Positions 10,550 to 22,511 are shown, counted from the stretch's first letter. The stretch is 64,000 nt of DNA from Stromatinia cepivora (GCA_014898415.1 RCTD01000017.1:1301001-1365000); one strand, 5' to 3'. Translations and numbers: made by a program. The notes: generated by a model not told the origin, from the letters alone.

Positions 10550-11557
10550 TCACGACTTAGTATTAGTATCCCTAACCGATCCATAAGTACTATCATCACC
10601 CCGACTAAAACCTCTTCCATCCACGCCATTAGTCCCCGTACCACCAGTCTCCGATGCCGGTACTGCCCTCCTCCTAAAAAAGTTTCTGAATCCTGGGCTT
10701 CTAGGCGATTTTACCGGCGACTCCTCAATTTCACTCGCGGCACTCTGCATTCCATCTGACAAATCCATAGGAGGAGCCCATCTTTCCTCATCCCCACAGA
10801 CAACCACAAACCAACCCATTTCCTCCTCCATCTCCAAATTTTCCCTCAATTTATCAAACCAACCTGCTCTTTTATTTCTCCTCCTGATCTCTCTTCCACT
10901 CATTCCTAATCGCTCGGCATCACAGGGAACAATTTCTTCTTCTGTAAGCTTTTCTTTATACTTCTTCACTTCTTCGGATATACAAACTCCCAAGCCAACT
11001 TCAACCATATAATCTGATACATAAGCCCACGGTTGACTGGTTGTCTTCAAATCATTCGGATCATATTGTTCGAGTAATTTAACCACACTCCATTGATTAA
11101 ACCGCAATGGTTTTTCCATCTCTCTAACCTGTGGCCCATTCGAATTCGGATTCGTAGCTCCAGATGCAGATCTACTGTGTAAAGTTTCCGATCCCGAATG
11201 ACTATTGTTTTGTCGATGCGAAGTAGTGTTCCTTAACGCTAAGCTCGGTTCATCCTTACGAGAAGGCGATCCCAACGAGGCCGGAGATTGTTTATTTTTC
11301 TTGGTAAGGGTTCTTGGGGGAGATCTCGGGTGTGGATGACTGGATTCTGTGGGACTTGGTTCGGGTGAAAGGTCAATGGGACCTGGACTGCTTGGTGGGA
11401 GGAAATCGAATTGTGTGTAAAAGGAATTGAGGAGAGCATTCGAGGTTGGAGGCGCCATTAACCATTCTGGACTTGCATCCTCGAGATCATTCAAAATTAT
11501 GTGAATGCGAATATTATTTCTGTGCCAACGGAAACCGTGGACGAGGTAGGTAGGCAT
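10550..11557 (-). CDS. flbE: FlbE-like developmental regulator
   Basis: Single exon, 335 residues. The N-terminus MPTYLVHGFRWHRNNIRIHI followed by ILNDLEDASPEWLMAP, and the middle block KLLEQYDPNDLKTTSQPWAY VSDY, match what I recall of Aspergillus FlbE (an N-terminal HGFRW-like block, then EQYDP and a YVSD segment). FlbE is an upstream activator of conidiation that localises at hyphal tips. A Ser/Pro-rich linker (residues 50-150) separates the blocks; the C-terminal third has MGWFVVVCGDEERWAPPMD and a basic, Ser-rich end. It lies tail to tail with SNU23, 189 bases apart. The symbol rests on motif memory, not on a search. Confidence 0.72.
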   Translation of the reverse strand: MPTYLVHGFRWHRNNIRIHIILNDLEDASPEWLMAPPTSNALLNSFYTQFDFLPPSSPGPIDLSPEPSPTESSHPHPRSPPRTLTKKNKQSPASLGSPSRKDEPSLALRNTTSHRQNNSHSGSETLHSRSASGATNPNSNGPQVREMEKPLRFNQWSVVKLLEQYDPNDLKTTSQPWAYVSDYMVEVGLGVCISEEVKKYKEKLTEEEIVPCDAERLGMSGREIRRRNKRAGWFDKLRENLEMEEEMGWFVVVCGDEERWAPPMDLSDGMQSAASEIEESPVKSPRSPGFRNFFRRRAVPASETGGTGTNGVDGRGFSRGDDSTYGSVRDTNTKS

Positions 11558-12586
11558 TTTGTGTAATGGGAGGGGTGAGAAACTTGGATGTTGATGTTGG
11601 AGTGCAACAAGAGGAAGTCAGCTTTGGAAAATCATATCTGATACTTTAGGAAAGTTATCTTCTTGGAAGTATTGGTAGGATGCAAGGGAAATTGCGATTG
11701 GCAATTCCGGCTGTGAAGAAAGGTAAGAGGTACGAGGCTTTTGATCAGCCTTTCCCAGGGTCCCACTAGAGCCGAAGTCTGTGCGACAGTGATGTTGATA
11801 ATGTAGACTCGACTTCAAACTTCTCTAGTAAAATACCTAAAAACGTTTTCCCATTATATCCTCGTATTCAGGTATCAGTTTCTCATGTATATCGATGCCC
11901 AGGAACAATTCTTTGATATGGAGAACTTCGGATTGTCCCCAGACATGCCGTCGTGAGTGTTTGGCTTTGATAAAGAAATCGTCTTCAATTTGCTCGAAAG
12001 ATGCCCAAAGTATATTGTAAACTCTTCCAATCTAATTCTCAGAAGGAATACTCCGTATGGGAGGTTCTTCTCTCAATGTCACGACATTTCAGGCATTCAG
12101 TTCACCTGTTCTGGCTTACCTTCTTTCCTACTATGCGGTTAAACCTTCAATTGTATCCAATTTGTGCCGGTTGTACCAATGAGTTGTTGGGAACCTCTTT
12201 ATCACTCTTGAGTCCATACACGAAAGATTGTTATTCTCACCTCGATCCGAATGCTATGACTTCATAGCATCTTCCGCTGAACATCCAAGGTTGCCATAGT
12301 GAATATGTCCATACTCATCCGATCAAGAGCTCGGTAGTTCCCCAGCCAGTAGTGAAAACAAACAAATCTCAAAAAATTCCGGGAGAAGTTCTTCCGGAAA
12401 CAAGAATACCATTCATCACAACAACTCAACTGTTGGGATACCAATTTGTATATGCTCTTTGAACTCCATCTTCATCTTATACAATTCAAGCAAGACTGCC
12501 TTCTATCACAAGCCAAAGCAAAGGCCATACAAAGCTCAAGCATACCACTCCACAACTACCAACCCGCACTCTCCACATCATCTAAG
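11558..12586. other. Intergenic, no gene seen
   Basis: Lies between the flbE start (minus) and the next plus-strand gene, so it should contain two divergent promoters. Short frames on both strands have no coding signature. Confidence 0.45.
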
Positions 12587-13437
12587 ATGCCCCCGGCTAT
12601 CATTCGAGAAGGCATGGTCCAAGACCTCCTCGATTTCATCCGCGAAGCCATCCCCATAATCTACGAAGCCAGCACCGAGCTCCTCGAACTAATCCTAGAA
12701 AACGACCCTAGCACCACCGCCGTAGCAACATCTCACCGACGCTGGATCCATATAAATCTCATGCGACAACTCCTCCCATTAGAAGAAGGAGAGAGACAAG
12801 AATGGATAATCGACCTATTCAGCGGTAGACAAAACACCGCCGAGTATTTTGCAGAAACAATGCTTTTAGTACGTTAATGCATCTCTAGCTCTAGCTCTGG
12901 GTTTAGATTTGTTATTAATAATTCAGAGTGGTATATGGACGGAATTCGAAGATGAAAATGGATTTATCTTTTACGGAATGCATCGACTTAAAGAAATAAA
13001 TTTTCGCAATTGGCTTTTACGTCCTGAGATCCAGGAAATTTACGAGAATGAAGTAATGGACTTCCTTCCTCTGATTCTGAAGAATAGTATTGAAGGATCG
13101 GATTACATACCAAGGGGAGGACCAAAATGTATTGTGGACCACTATGCTATGCTATCAATGAATTTATATACTAACATTCCACACAGCAGGATATAAAGTC
13201 GTTGTCCCAGATTGGAAAAAAGAAATCATCGCTACTAAGAAAAAACTCGCGTATTCTCAATCGCGAGTTGAGGATTTGAGGGAGGAGATACAAAGGGCTA
13301 ATGATATCATAGCTTCCCAAGCTAGCGTGATTGAGTATAAGGATCAGCAGTTGAAAGTTGAGCGTGCGGCTAATGTTAGGTCGGAAAAGGCGTGGATGAA
13401 GAAGTATAGGAAGTTTTTTAAAAGGACGTCGAAGTAG
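12587..13437 (+). CDS. Hypothetical protein with C-terminal coiled coil
   Basis: Exons are 12587-12868, 12927-13128 and 13187-13437, 244 residues; both introns are 58 bases. The second uses gtattg and a tactaac branch with acceptor acacag, the only acceptor giving an open join (PK-S-GYKVVVPDW). The N-terminal half is helical and acidic (IIREGMVQDLLDFIREAIPI, IHINLMRQLLPLEEGERQEW). The middle has RLKEINFRNWLLRPEIQEIY. The C-terminal 75 residues form a basic coiled coil (KKKLAYSQSRVEDLREEIQR, ANDIIASQASVIEYKDQQLK) ending RKFFKRTSK. Unrecognised family. Its tail resembles in style the coiled-coil relics at 4841 and 7460-8010. Confidence 0.65.
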
Positions 13438-14321
13438 TTTATGAGGGGTTACGATTAGTTGTGCAGGGCTTGGGGGATTTATGGGATTATGGGATTTTGG
13501 GTTTTAAATGGAGTTTGAGGATCGGTTTAAAGCCTGGTTTGGGGAATGTTGAGATATCCAATACCATAGTTCTTTTTGTATAATATACCCCTGTATTTCT
13601 ACGAATTCAAAAGATCTCTAGATAATAGTTTATGTCTTTTCCCAATGTAAGATTATTTAGATATTATATCCGAATCTGCCTACCTACCTACATACAGATC
13701 AAACAATGTATATTCACCCCCCATCATCATAACTTCCTAAACTCCCCAAACCGCATTGCTAAATTCCCTCGCAACTAACTCAATCACTCTATCAAGTTCC
13801 ATCTCATCTCATCACCAACATCCTTCCCACCTCACCTCACCTTACCCCCATCAAAATACCCATATATAGATACCTAGTTAAATTTTCCAAACTCATAGAA
13901 AATCTCAAAGTTTTTTAATTCAACTTAAACCCGTAATATTGTTTTATTTAGATCAAACGATTTATCTCGATCGACTATATTAATGAGATGATATCATACC
14001 AAATTTCAACTTTGAATACCTACTGCCTGCCTCTTTATGTAATATGTATAGTTCAGACTGTTGGATGGATGTTTGAGTCGAGGAAATATTGTGTGTGCTT
14101 AACTATGAATTGATATGTGGATTTAAGCCATTGTGAGATTATAACTTTAAAGAAAATAGGGTATTTATGCTAAGATTACTAAAATTTAAACAGTTCAGTT
14201 TCAATATTGATTCCAGATATCTAGAGACTGCAGCGATTGTATCGAATTCGATTATTCTTTATATTGACATTGAACCGTGAACTCTGAAGCAGATTTTACG
14301 GCGTGGAGCTGCGGTTGACTT

Positions 14322-14453
14322 TTATTTGTCGACTCGAGGACGTCCTGTACTGGTACCACTGATTTCTTGATGCATGAGAGAAGCTTCAATATAGTCGGCA
14401 TTGTCAACCTCGTCCTCATCTGCACCTCCGTGGGCGGGGCGATAGTGCTGTAT
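14322..14453 (-). other. Possible 3' exon of an unresolved gene
   Basis: On the minus strand, after acceptor gatacag, a frame reads HYRPAHGGADEDEVDNADYI then EASLMHQEISGTSTGRPRVD and stops at TAA (14322-14324). The acidic, Gly/Pro-containing composition looks like real protein. Upstream minus-strand pieces (14700-14770, KVKQHKWFPKNTFQ before a gttagt donor) are also protein-like, but I could not find one set of splice sites joining them in frame. Either a gene whose structure I cannot solve or a relic. Confidence 0.28.
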
Positions 14454-15339
14454 CAACTACCTAATTCCAAGGTTTGGCAAGCTCAAATTTTTAGAGAAGT
14501 GCATTTTATTGTACCTGTGAATGTAGAAATATAATTTGAACGAGACATGCCTTGAGGCATTAGCTGGAAATCCGGCGATTTTCACGAATACGAATCTCAG
14601 TCACTTTGAGCCCGGGCGGGGTTTGTAAACATAACCCCGATTACACGAAAGAAAATATTAGCTATGTGGACTAACTTGAAACGTATTCTTGGGAAACCAC
14701 TTGTGCTGCTTGACTTTAGAAGTTGTAGATAAGGTTCCCGGAGGCAAATTCAAAAATGACTAGGAACCTAAGTGTTGCTAATGCTCAAAGCTCGGCAGAA
14801 ATTTTTGACATGGATGAAATACACCGGTGTCAGCGGTATCCCAGATACTCTACCGGTAGTTGTTCAGACTTCGCCTTGCACTGGCTGGCTGAAGTATGAG
14901 GTTTTGATGACAAGTAAACTCATGCCCTATTATCATAATAATGTCATTCAGGAACGCCGTCGTATGTACGTCCCATGTAAAGAGCATGTCTCCATTGAAT
15001 GACTCAAGTATACTCCTGATTGGGTGATTTATATATTGCTTTAGAGAAAGGTAAGAAGATAGAAAGGATAGTGTGAAAACGGGGTAGAAAGCGGGTGAGG
15101 GGTTTGAAAGGAAAATAGAAGGTGGAGAAGGAGAGAGTAAGCTTCCTTTATCAAAGAGGGAAAAGTGAAAAGGAGAGGAGCAAGCAAGATCATGATTCCG
15201 GGTTTTGATCATGTAACCGAATCGGTTCTCCTTCTTGACTGCCTCGACCACCACCTCTGCCTTCCCCTTTCCTTCCTGTTCCTTCCAAATCAGACACTGC
15301 AAGGATCGAATCGGTGCATCAGTTTATCATCCCTTACCA

Positions 15340-15492
15340 TGACTGTCGCAATATCCCAAGCAGCCGAAAATGGCAGGCGGCAAACCAAAGAGGAATGCGA
15401 AGCTGATGACAAAAGGAAAAAAAGAGCAAAAAAGGAGGGAAAAATAAACATACAACAGTGGGGATTCGCTGGTGGTCACCCACCCAACTACT
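15340..15492 (+). CDS. Possible small basic protein
   Basis: A 50-residue frame from ATG 15340 to TAA 15490-15492 has a strongly charged middle (ECEADDKRKKRAKKEGK) and ends INIQQWGFAGGHPPNY. The aromatic, Gly/Pro-rich end is unusual for chance sequence, but there is no family match I can name and no supporting context. Confidence 0.22.
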
Positions 15493-17894
15493 AATCCACC
15501 GATCTGAAGCTTGTGTATGGCAGAGCGGACGGGATGCCCAATTCTCTTCAGTCTATGGTCGTATGTGGCAGAAAGAGTGCTACTAGATATCACATTGGAG
15601 ACTTCTGTTATGTATGCTTGACAGCGTGGAAATGTGAGATAAGAATGGAATGAAGAGAGAAGGAGTAACACCTTGACTAGAAAGGATGGAGGATATATTG
15701 TTGACTTAAGCATAGCCCATGCGTCAATCAACGTGGAAGATCTGACAAATTTGAGTTGATGTAACATACGGTTATGAATCCAGAACGTTTCTCATGTACC
15801 TACGAAATACCTACCACTTACAACAAACAACATTCATATTCACAATCACTGGTGAACTAGGATTAAGAGAGATGGCACCAGTACCAAGTCTAGAATTTCT
15901 CACTAAAGAGATGATTGGTTGATGTTCTGGCCAATACGATGTCAGTCGATAAAGGATCAGTACCCTTCTCTTTTTCCGAGTAAAGATGAGGCCATTTTGA
16001 TGGGACACAGCCCAGGTACCTAGCTAGTACCTTAGATGAGATCGCGGAGTTGGAAAGCAAGGTATCATTATGCTGATAACGAACTGGCATCAATGCTAGC
16101 TAGATTGAAATGAAGGAAATGGAGATTCGCCATTTGAAGCTCACCTGGAGTAGAAGTAAATGGGACTTGACTTCTTAAGTAGAGACGAAAGTGCTGAAAT
16201 GTTGGATCTGGGGAGTTGAGGCCTGTTGAAAATAATGATGGCCAATGCATTTCCCCACTCTTATTCCGTATGCGAACAATCTGATTAACGTTGCTGGGTT
16301 GGTCAGCGCATGTTTGTTTATGAGGTGATCTGAGAAGTTGATTCAGATTAAGTTTATTGTATATTGTGGAGTTTGAAGATGAGCTGGTTCAGCTGGCGTG
16401 AGAATACTTCCCGTCAATAGGTGCCGATCGATATTCTTGAGAAGGCCATGGCGTACGTTAGTGAGGGTATGATTTTTGTGAACTTCGTGATGCTATCGTG
16501 AATTCTGAGAATAGGGGCTGTCAAGGCTCAGATCCGTTGGTATGGTATGAAGGTAAGGTCTTACGACCAGTCGCCAGTTGCTTCACTACGAAATGAAGGA
16601 TTTGAGTATTAGCTCTCGAGGATCGGAAATAGAGGTCTGTTGGGCTGAGCCTCCATTAACGTGAGCATATTATTGTGAGCCTCCACTTCTGAGACTCAAA
16701 TATTCTAATCCTTTGGCTCTTGGGCATTCAATCTGAATAATCTTACGGCCTCTCGAGCGGACTTTAGGTGTTTGTCATCATAGTCTGTACCAGGATCTAC
16801 TGGATTTGAATCGGAAGTTCAGCACCTACGAACAATATATTTTGTTCTGGAAATGGAGTTTGTCGGAATGTATGGAAATGATTAGTAATAGAAGTATGAG
16901 TGATCGTCTGACAAGGATTCTTCCGCATATGCGGAGTACGGGGGCAGAAGAAGACTGAAGATGTTGCAGCACAGAAGATGGGTTTGGTGCCTTGCTTATA
17001 CTGAGTACAAACTTCTCACTTTCTCCATTGAAAGCTTAATTCCACAAGCTGGCTTTATGATTAGCTGAGCCTGCTTCCAATTGGCCCTGGGTTCATGAAG
17101 TGAATAATATAATATGTATGACGTCTTTGATAGGATGAAATACTATATATATATTTTTTTTATCTTCTCATCTCTTCTTCTGCTTTGTTTATTTATTCTG
17201 TACAGTGTAGATACAGAAAGAGTAGATAGTTCGAGTAGGCAGTTCGAGTAGGCAGTCCGAGTCGGTGGAATATGTCTCCTTTTTTAGGTGGATGTCTCAT
17301 TCTGTACTCAACCAACCTAACAATGAATCCCTAGTAGAACTAGTAGTCCAGAATAATCCAAGGTAATAACGCCAACTAATCAATGAATAAATAATCTTTT
17401 CTAATCCACTCCACTGATAACTTCATTTTAGAAATTTTCTTCCTTTTCTTTACTTTAACCTTGTATACTCCGTAAACTTCTTTTAATCCTTGTTAGATCA
17501 AATCACCTAGATAATTCTTTTAATCGGTCTTTCACCCAATTTTGAGTAATCTCATTGGTTACAATTTCATCATTGTCCGCCTTAGCTAATCAAATTCCGT
17601 TACTACCTAACCTAAAAGGTAATAATAATTCCCGACTTTTCCAGTCCCTCCCTTCTCTTCTGTATTTAATTCTTCTTAATACTTTACTTATCGTATCGCA
17701 CAAGTATCTTCTGGCAAGACTATCGAAGTCAGTGTCAGATTGATATTCTTATAAGATTGATTTCCTTATCAATTTTCTTTTTATATTGCAATTCTTGTTT
17801 TAATTCCTCGCCGACAAAATATTTTCGGCTTCTGTTGAGGGAAAGCTTTATTACATTTCATTTTTGTTGGTACATCCACCATAAGTAAACAAAT

Positions 17895-19737
17895 ATGGCG
17901 GACCTTGTACAAAACATCACTTATGCCTCACCCGTGGCAGATGCGAAATTTGCTCAAGTTATTGGAAATCCTCAACTTAATAGCTATCTAGCCAAACTTG
18001 CAGAAGTTAGCGCATGGCAGATTGTCCTTACAATTCTCTGCCTGATGGTAGCTTATGATCAATGTACAACCCCTCGCGCCATTAACTCACTCACTCACCC
18101 AATCAATCAATCAATTGCATCACTAACAACTTTGCAGGTAGTTATCTTTGGCAAAAAGGTTCAATTATCGGTCCAGCATGGAAAGCCCCCTTTATCGGTC
18201 CATTTTTACAATCTGTCAATCCAAAATTCCACGAATATCAAGCAAAATGGGCAAGCGGCGAACTCAGCTGTGTGTCTGTTTTCCACAAGTAAGTTTATAC
18301 TATCATCCGCCAGTCGGAATTTCCAGGCCCTGATCATTCTCAGATTCGTTGTTATTGCCTCCAGTCGTGATATGGCTAGAAAAGTCTTCAATTCTCCAGC
18401 ATACGTTAAGCCATGTGTAGTCGATTCAGCACACAAGTTGTTGGGTGAGACCAACTGGGTTTTCCTTGATGGAAAGGCCCACGTCGATTACCGAAAGGGT
18501 CTCAATGGGTTGTTTACCCGCAAAGCTCTCGACTGCTACCTCCCAGGACAAGACGACGTTTACAATCAATACCAAGAAAGATTCGCCAAGGTTACCGAGG
18601 AAGCCGGAGGAAAACCTGTCCCATTCATGTCCGAATTCCGGGAATTATTGTGCGCCGTTTCCTGCCGTACATTCGTTGGTTTCTACATTTCAGACGAAGC
18701 TATCAAGAAGATCGCGGATGATTACTACAACATTACTGCTGCTTTGGAATTGGTCAATTTCCCAATCATCCTTCCCTTCACTAAGTCCTGGTATGGAAAA
18801 ATCGCTGCCGACATGGTCCTTGAGGAATTCTCCAAGTGTGCTGCAAAGAGCAAGGTTCGCATGGCTGCCGGTGGTGAAGTGTCTTGCATCATGGATGGAT
18901 GGATCAAATCTCAGCTCGAGTCTGCTGCTTGGCGTGAGGCGGAAGCCAAGGGTATTTCAACAAAAGGAATGACAAAACCAACACCATTACTCCGTGACTT
19001 TACCGACTACGAAATCGCTCAAACTATCTTCACCTTCTTATTTGCTTCTCAAGATGCTACTAGCAGTGCCGCCACCTGGCTATTCCAAGTTATGGCTCAA
19101 CGTCCTGAAATTTTAGATAAGGTCCGCGAAGAGAACTTACGTGTTCGTGGTGGTGATAAACGAGTTCGACCAAACATGGATATGATGGAAAGCATGAAAT
19201 ATACTCGTGCCGTGGTTAGAGAACTGTTGAGATGGCGCCCTCCTGTTCTTATGGTTCCATACGTCGCCAAGAAGGCATTCCCTATTACCCCAGACTACAC
19301 TGTCCCTAAAGGTCAGTCAAGCTAACATGAAATTATGATGCAATGCTAATTAGTCAAATAGGAGCCATGATCGTTCCAACAACATACCCAGCTTTACGCG
19401 ACCCTGATGTCTATGACCGACCCGACGAATTTGACCCTGAACGTTATTTCTCTGGTGACGCCGAAGTAAAGGGGGCTAAGAACTACTTGGTCTTTGGAAC
19501 TGGTGCTCATTATTGTCTGGGACAAGAATACGCACAAATGAACCTTGCTCTTATGATTGGAAAGGCTTCAATGGAACTTGATTGGGTTCATCATCCAACT
19601 CCTAAATCAGAAGAGATCAAAGTCTTTGCTACAATCTTCCCTATGGTTAGTACATATTCAGATCAAAATGGATTTTCGGACATCACTAACTCAAATTACA
19701 GGATGATTGTCCATTGACCTTCACAAAGAGATCTTAA
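17895..19737 (+). CDS. ERG5: C-22 sterol desaturase, cytochrome P450 CYP61
   Basis: Exons are 17895-18063, 18138-18288, 18344-19311, 19362-19645 and 19702-19737, 535 residues, all in frame. Erg5 introduces the C-22 double bond late in ergosterol synthesis in the endoplasmic reticulum. Seen: N-terminal membrane segment (about 39-53), then [23 protein letters not shown]61-specific [31 protein letters not shown]-helix [14 protein letters not shown] (about 340-353), where SQDATSS replaces the usual AGxDT; ExxR in VRELLRW (about 400); PERF-like FDPERYF; heme loop [12 protein letters not shown] with the cysteine ligand near 480. The SQDATSS I-helix argues for CYP61 over CYP51. The first splice donor (gtacaa) is the least certain junction. 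Confidence 0.93.
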
Positions 19738-20266
19738 AGCTCTCTGATTCTAAATTTTCAATCAATTTTCAAACTACTTTCTCAACCATTTTTTATTATC
19801 GGAACGCCAATCTCCGCATACTAGGGGCAAAGTTGCGGTAGTAAGGTTATGATCATTTTAATGCATTAGACTGGGCGTTCAAATAATTCTGTCCAATAAA
19901 ATATAGGGAGTGGGTTTAGGCGTTATTTACGAAGGTAGAGTAGTGAGAGAAAGGAAAGTGCTGGTCTATGTAAGTTCTTCAAACTCTGTTGAAGAATGAC
20001 ACGGAGACCCGTCAAAGGATACCTACTTAATCAATTGTAATTAGTCATTACCTTTTGTCTTCAAAAGAGATGAGAAGCAAAGATGAGAAATGAAACTGAA
20101 GATCCATTTGGACTACAATACGGATTGTTATGAATATGTGAATGGTTTGAGTGGGGTGTAATGATTTATGACTGAGTGATGATGAGTGAAAGTGCTCCCT
20201 CCTTATAAGGTGAGGAGGTGATTGAAAGTTGGGTAACTTGAGATGAGGACTATCTACCTGATGGTA
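19738..20266. other. Intergenic, no gene seen
   Basis: 3' flank of ERG5. AT-rich, no coding signal. Confidence 0.45.
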
Positions 20267-20880
20267 TTCATATATCTATCTTGGTGTAGAGACCTCCAAC
20301 ATAGAATTTCATTGTGATTATATTAGGGTGTGGGAGGGGGGCTTCCTCACGATGTAGGGTGGGTGTGGATTTGAAGTTGTTTGGTTTGTTGTGGATGGTT
20401 GGATGGGGTTGGATGGAAAGAGATGGATGAATAGATATTTGCTCTTTTACTTTTGTGGAAGTTGGGAGGGAAGGGGGAAGGGGGAAGGGTTGGGTGGATG
20501 GAGAGAGAATACCTAGGAAAAGGTAGATAGAAAGGAATAGGATGAGATGGAGATGGGACGGGGGGGGTGGATGAGATGGGGTGGATGAGATGGGGTGGAT
20601 GAAATGGGGTGGATGGGATGGATGGATGAGATGGGATGGATGAGATGGGGTGGATGAGATAGAGTGATTAGAACGGATTAGATGAAAAAAATGGAATGGG
20701 GGGAGAATAAAAAGAGATGGAATGGAATGGGAAAGGATAGAATAGAATAGGAAAGGATAGGATAAAAAAGAATAGAAGGGAAACAATGGAACGGGGAAAA
20801 GACAGAAGGGAAAGGACGAAACGGACGGGACGGTACGGGATGGGATGGGATAATAATAATAATAATAATAATAATTAAAG
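20267..20880. repeat. Purine-rich strand-asymmetric tract with 14-bp satellite core
   Basis: Over roughly 600 bases the plus strand has very few C and is dominated by G, A and T (gatgg, gaatgg, gggaag motifs). The core at 20567-20662 is about seven copies of a 14-bp unit, gtggatgagatggg, with single-base variants and one 12-bp copy. Variants of ggatgg continue 3', and the tract ends in an (ata)n microsatellite at about 20851-20875. The long minus-strand frame here is low complexity and not a gene. Confidence 0.8.
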
Positions 20881-21131
20881 AATAATATTTGAGATAAAGA
20901 TGATGGATGAAGATGGCGGTTGATGTTGGAGATTATTAGATTATTAGATTAGATGTTTGAGTATTTGAATTCGTAGGACATGGTCATCTATCCACAACTC
21001 CAAAAATTGACTTACTATATCATCTTATGCCTTTAATCTCAAAGTTTATCCTATCCCTCTCTGTATGATTTAATACAAGATCGGGAAGAGTCTTCCAATT
21101 CAGAATTCTACCGGGTGGGTAACGAGTTAGC

Positions 21132-21159
21132 AGAAAAGAAAAGAAAAGAAAAGAAAATT
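21132..21159 (+). repeat. (aaaag)n microsatellite
   Basis: About five head-to-tail aaaag units, visible as agaaaagaaaagaaaagaaaa. It precedes the GC-richer island. Confidence 0.8.
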
Positions 21160-21339
21160 AATTTTATATAGAATTAAAAAGAATTCGCAACGCTCTTTCA
21201 TTTTCCCCTAGGTATAAAATAGAAAGGTTTAGTGGAAAGCAAGTTTCCTACCATACCAATCGATTCTAATTTCCCTTAAATCCCATTCGCAAGGTCGATT
21301 TGCCTGGTCTTCCTTCATGCCCTTCTCCCCCGTTTGCTC

Positions 21340-21960
21340 CCTAAACCTACCCTACTAGTACACATTCCATCAGCCAACTGTCTATAGCCCCCTATCGTAG
21401 ACCAATACGCACATCCGTGCTCTCGAGACATATAGACAGTGGCAGCGACTGGTGCCGCTACACGCTACGCCTAGCAGCTTGCAAAAGCTGACTTTGCATT
21501 ACCTTGTCGAACCTCTCCTCCTATTAAAGCTGACCGTGTCTCGTAGGCTTGCTAATCTTATACCCGTAACCAAGCCGCGTACAATTGAGGTTCCAACCTG
21601 CCAGCCGAGGCGCTGTTGCCTGCCGTCGCCCCGTGTGTGTAGTTTGTGGATGTAGAATGCGTCGAAGTAGTAGGAGCTCGAGTTGGAATGATATTTCGAT
21701 TCGGGCTGCCTCTGCGTAATCTTCCTGTAGCTCAGGCAGAGCCCTAGAGCTGTCCAGCTTATTCCGTCACTTCCTAAGCTCTTCGTGACCCAAAAGATTC
21801 GGCCTGTCTCTGTATGATCTTCCTCCGGCTCAGACAAAGTCTCGAGCCGTCCGGCTTATCCCGTCATTTCCACGGGTTGCTCTCCTTCTTCGTCACCTTC
21901 CGCCAACCCCAAGGGATGCTATCACCATTCCGACACTCTAATCACTCCCTCAACCATCTG
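21340..21960. other. GC-richer island with a diverged internal direct repeat
   Basis: Base composition rises compared with flanking AT-rich DNA. Two copies of a roughly 80-base segment lie in tandem at about 21700-21776 and 21798-21871; both have gattcgg, then cttcct, then ctcag, then tccggctt or tccagctt, then ccgtca, with many transitions between copies. At 21436-21452 ACA is followed by tggcagcgactgg, which could be an LTR end plus a primer-binding site, but I find no matching second LTR or polymerase frame. No gene recognised. Possibly a decayed mobile element. Confidence 0.35.
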
Positions 21961-22511
21961 TGAACTTCCAGTCCCGGGGTTGTATACATTGTTAGATGAT
22001 AAAAAACTCTGTACATTAGCACCCGAAAGGTACCCTATCGACCGAAAGAACAACAACGTCCTTACAATGCTCTGTTCCCCAAGTTGAGACAAATTCGTAA
22101 AGACTCAAGGTTCGTTTAGAAGAGAGCGTGGGAGAGCCTTTCCCCTAATATTCAACGTTTATCCCGCATCAATGTATTCGTTGGTTTTGTGTGAGCGCAT
22201 TAATCCTGCATATGACCCCCGAATCTCCTAAGCTATCACAAGGGGACTTTAATGAAAATCAATCAATCAATTAACTTAACAAGCCAATTGGATGGTGGTG
22301 ACTAGACTGTTCGTTTCGGAATAAGCGACAGGGGGCGTATGTAATGAGTTTCTTAGCGATGCAGGAGTTAAGGGTCGTAAGTCATGTCATCATGCTACTA
22401 GGGCCATTATGATTGACGGATACTTTACTTTGGCCAATAAACTTAGCGCTGGCGAGAGTTCCCCTGTTCGTCCAGTGAAGAAGTTCATTGAAATTGCTGT
22501 GGAATATATAA

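Larger units (their letters stand above)
13438..17894. other. 4.4 kb gene-poor region upstream of ERG5
   Basis: AT-rich and largely without coding signal. Two exceptions are listed separately: a coding-like minus-strand segment ending at 14322 and a small plus-strand frame at 15340-15492. A 13-bp unit (agttcgagtaggc) occurs about three times at 17228-17265. From about 17400 the plus strand is pyrimidine-rich and probably belongs to the ERG5 promoter and leader. I see no tRNA and no complete transposon frame. Confidence 0.45.

Noticed and set aside
20268..20786. Long minus-strand frame of 172 codons rich in Ser, His, Pro and Ile
   Set aside because: It is the complement of the purine-rich satellite tract; composition follows the repeat and there is no start context or domain.
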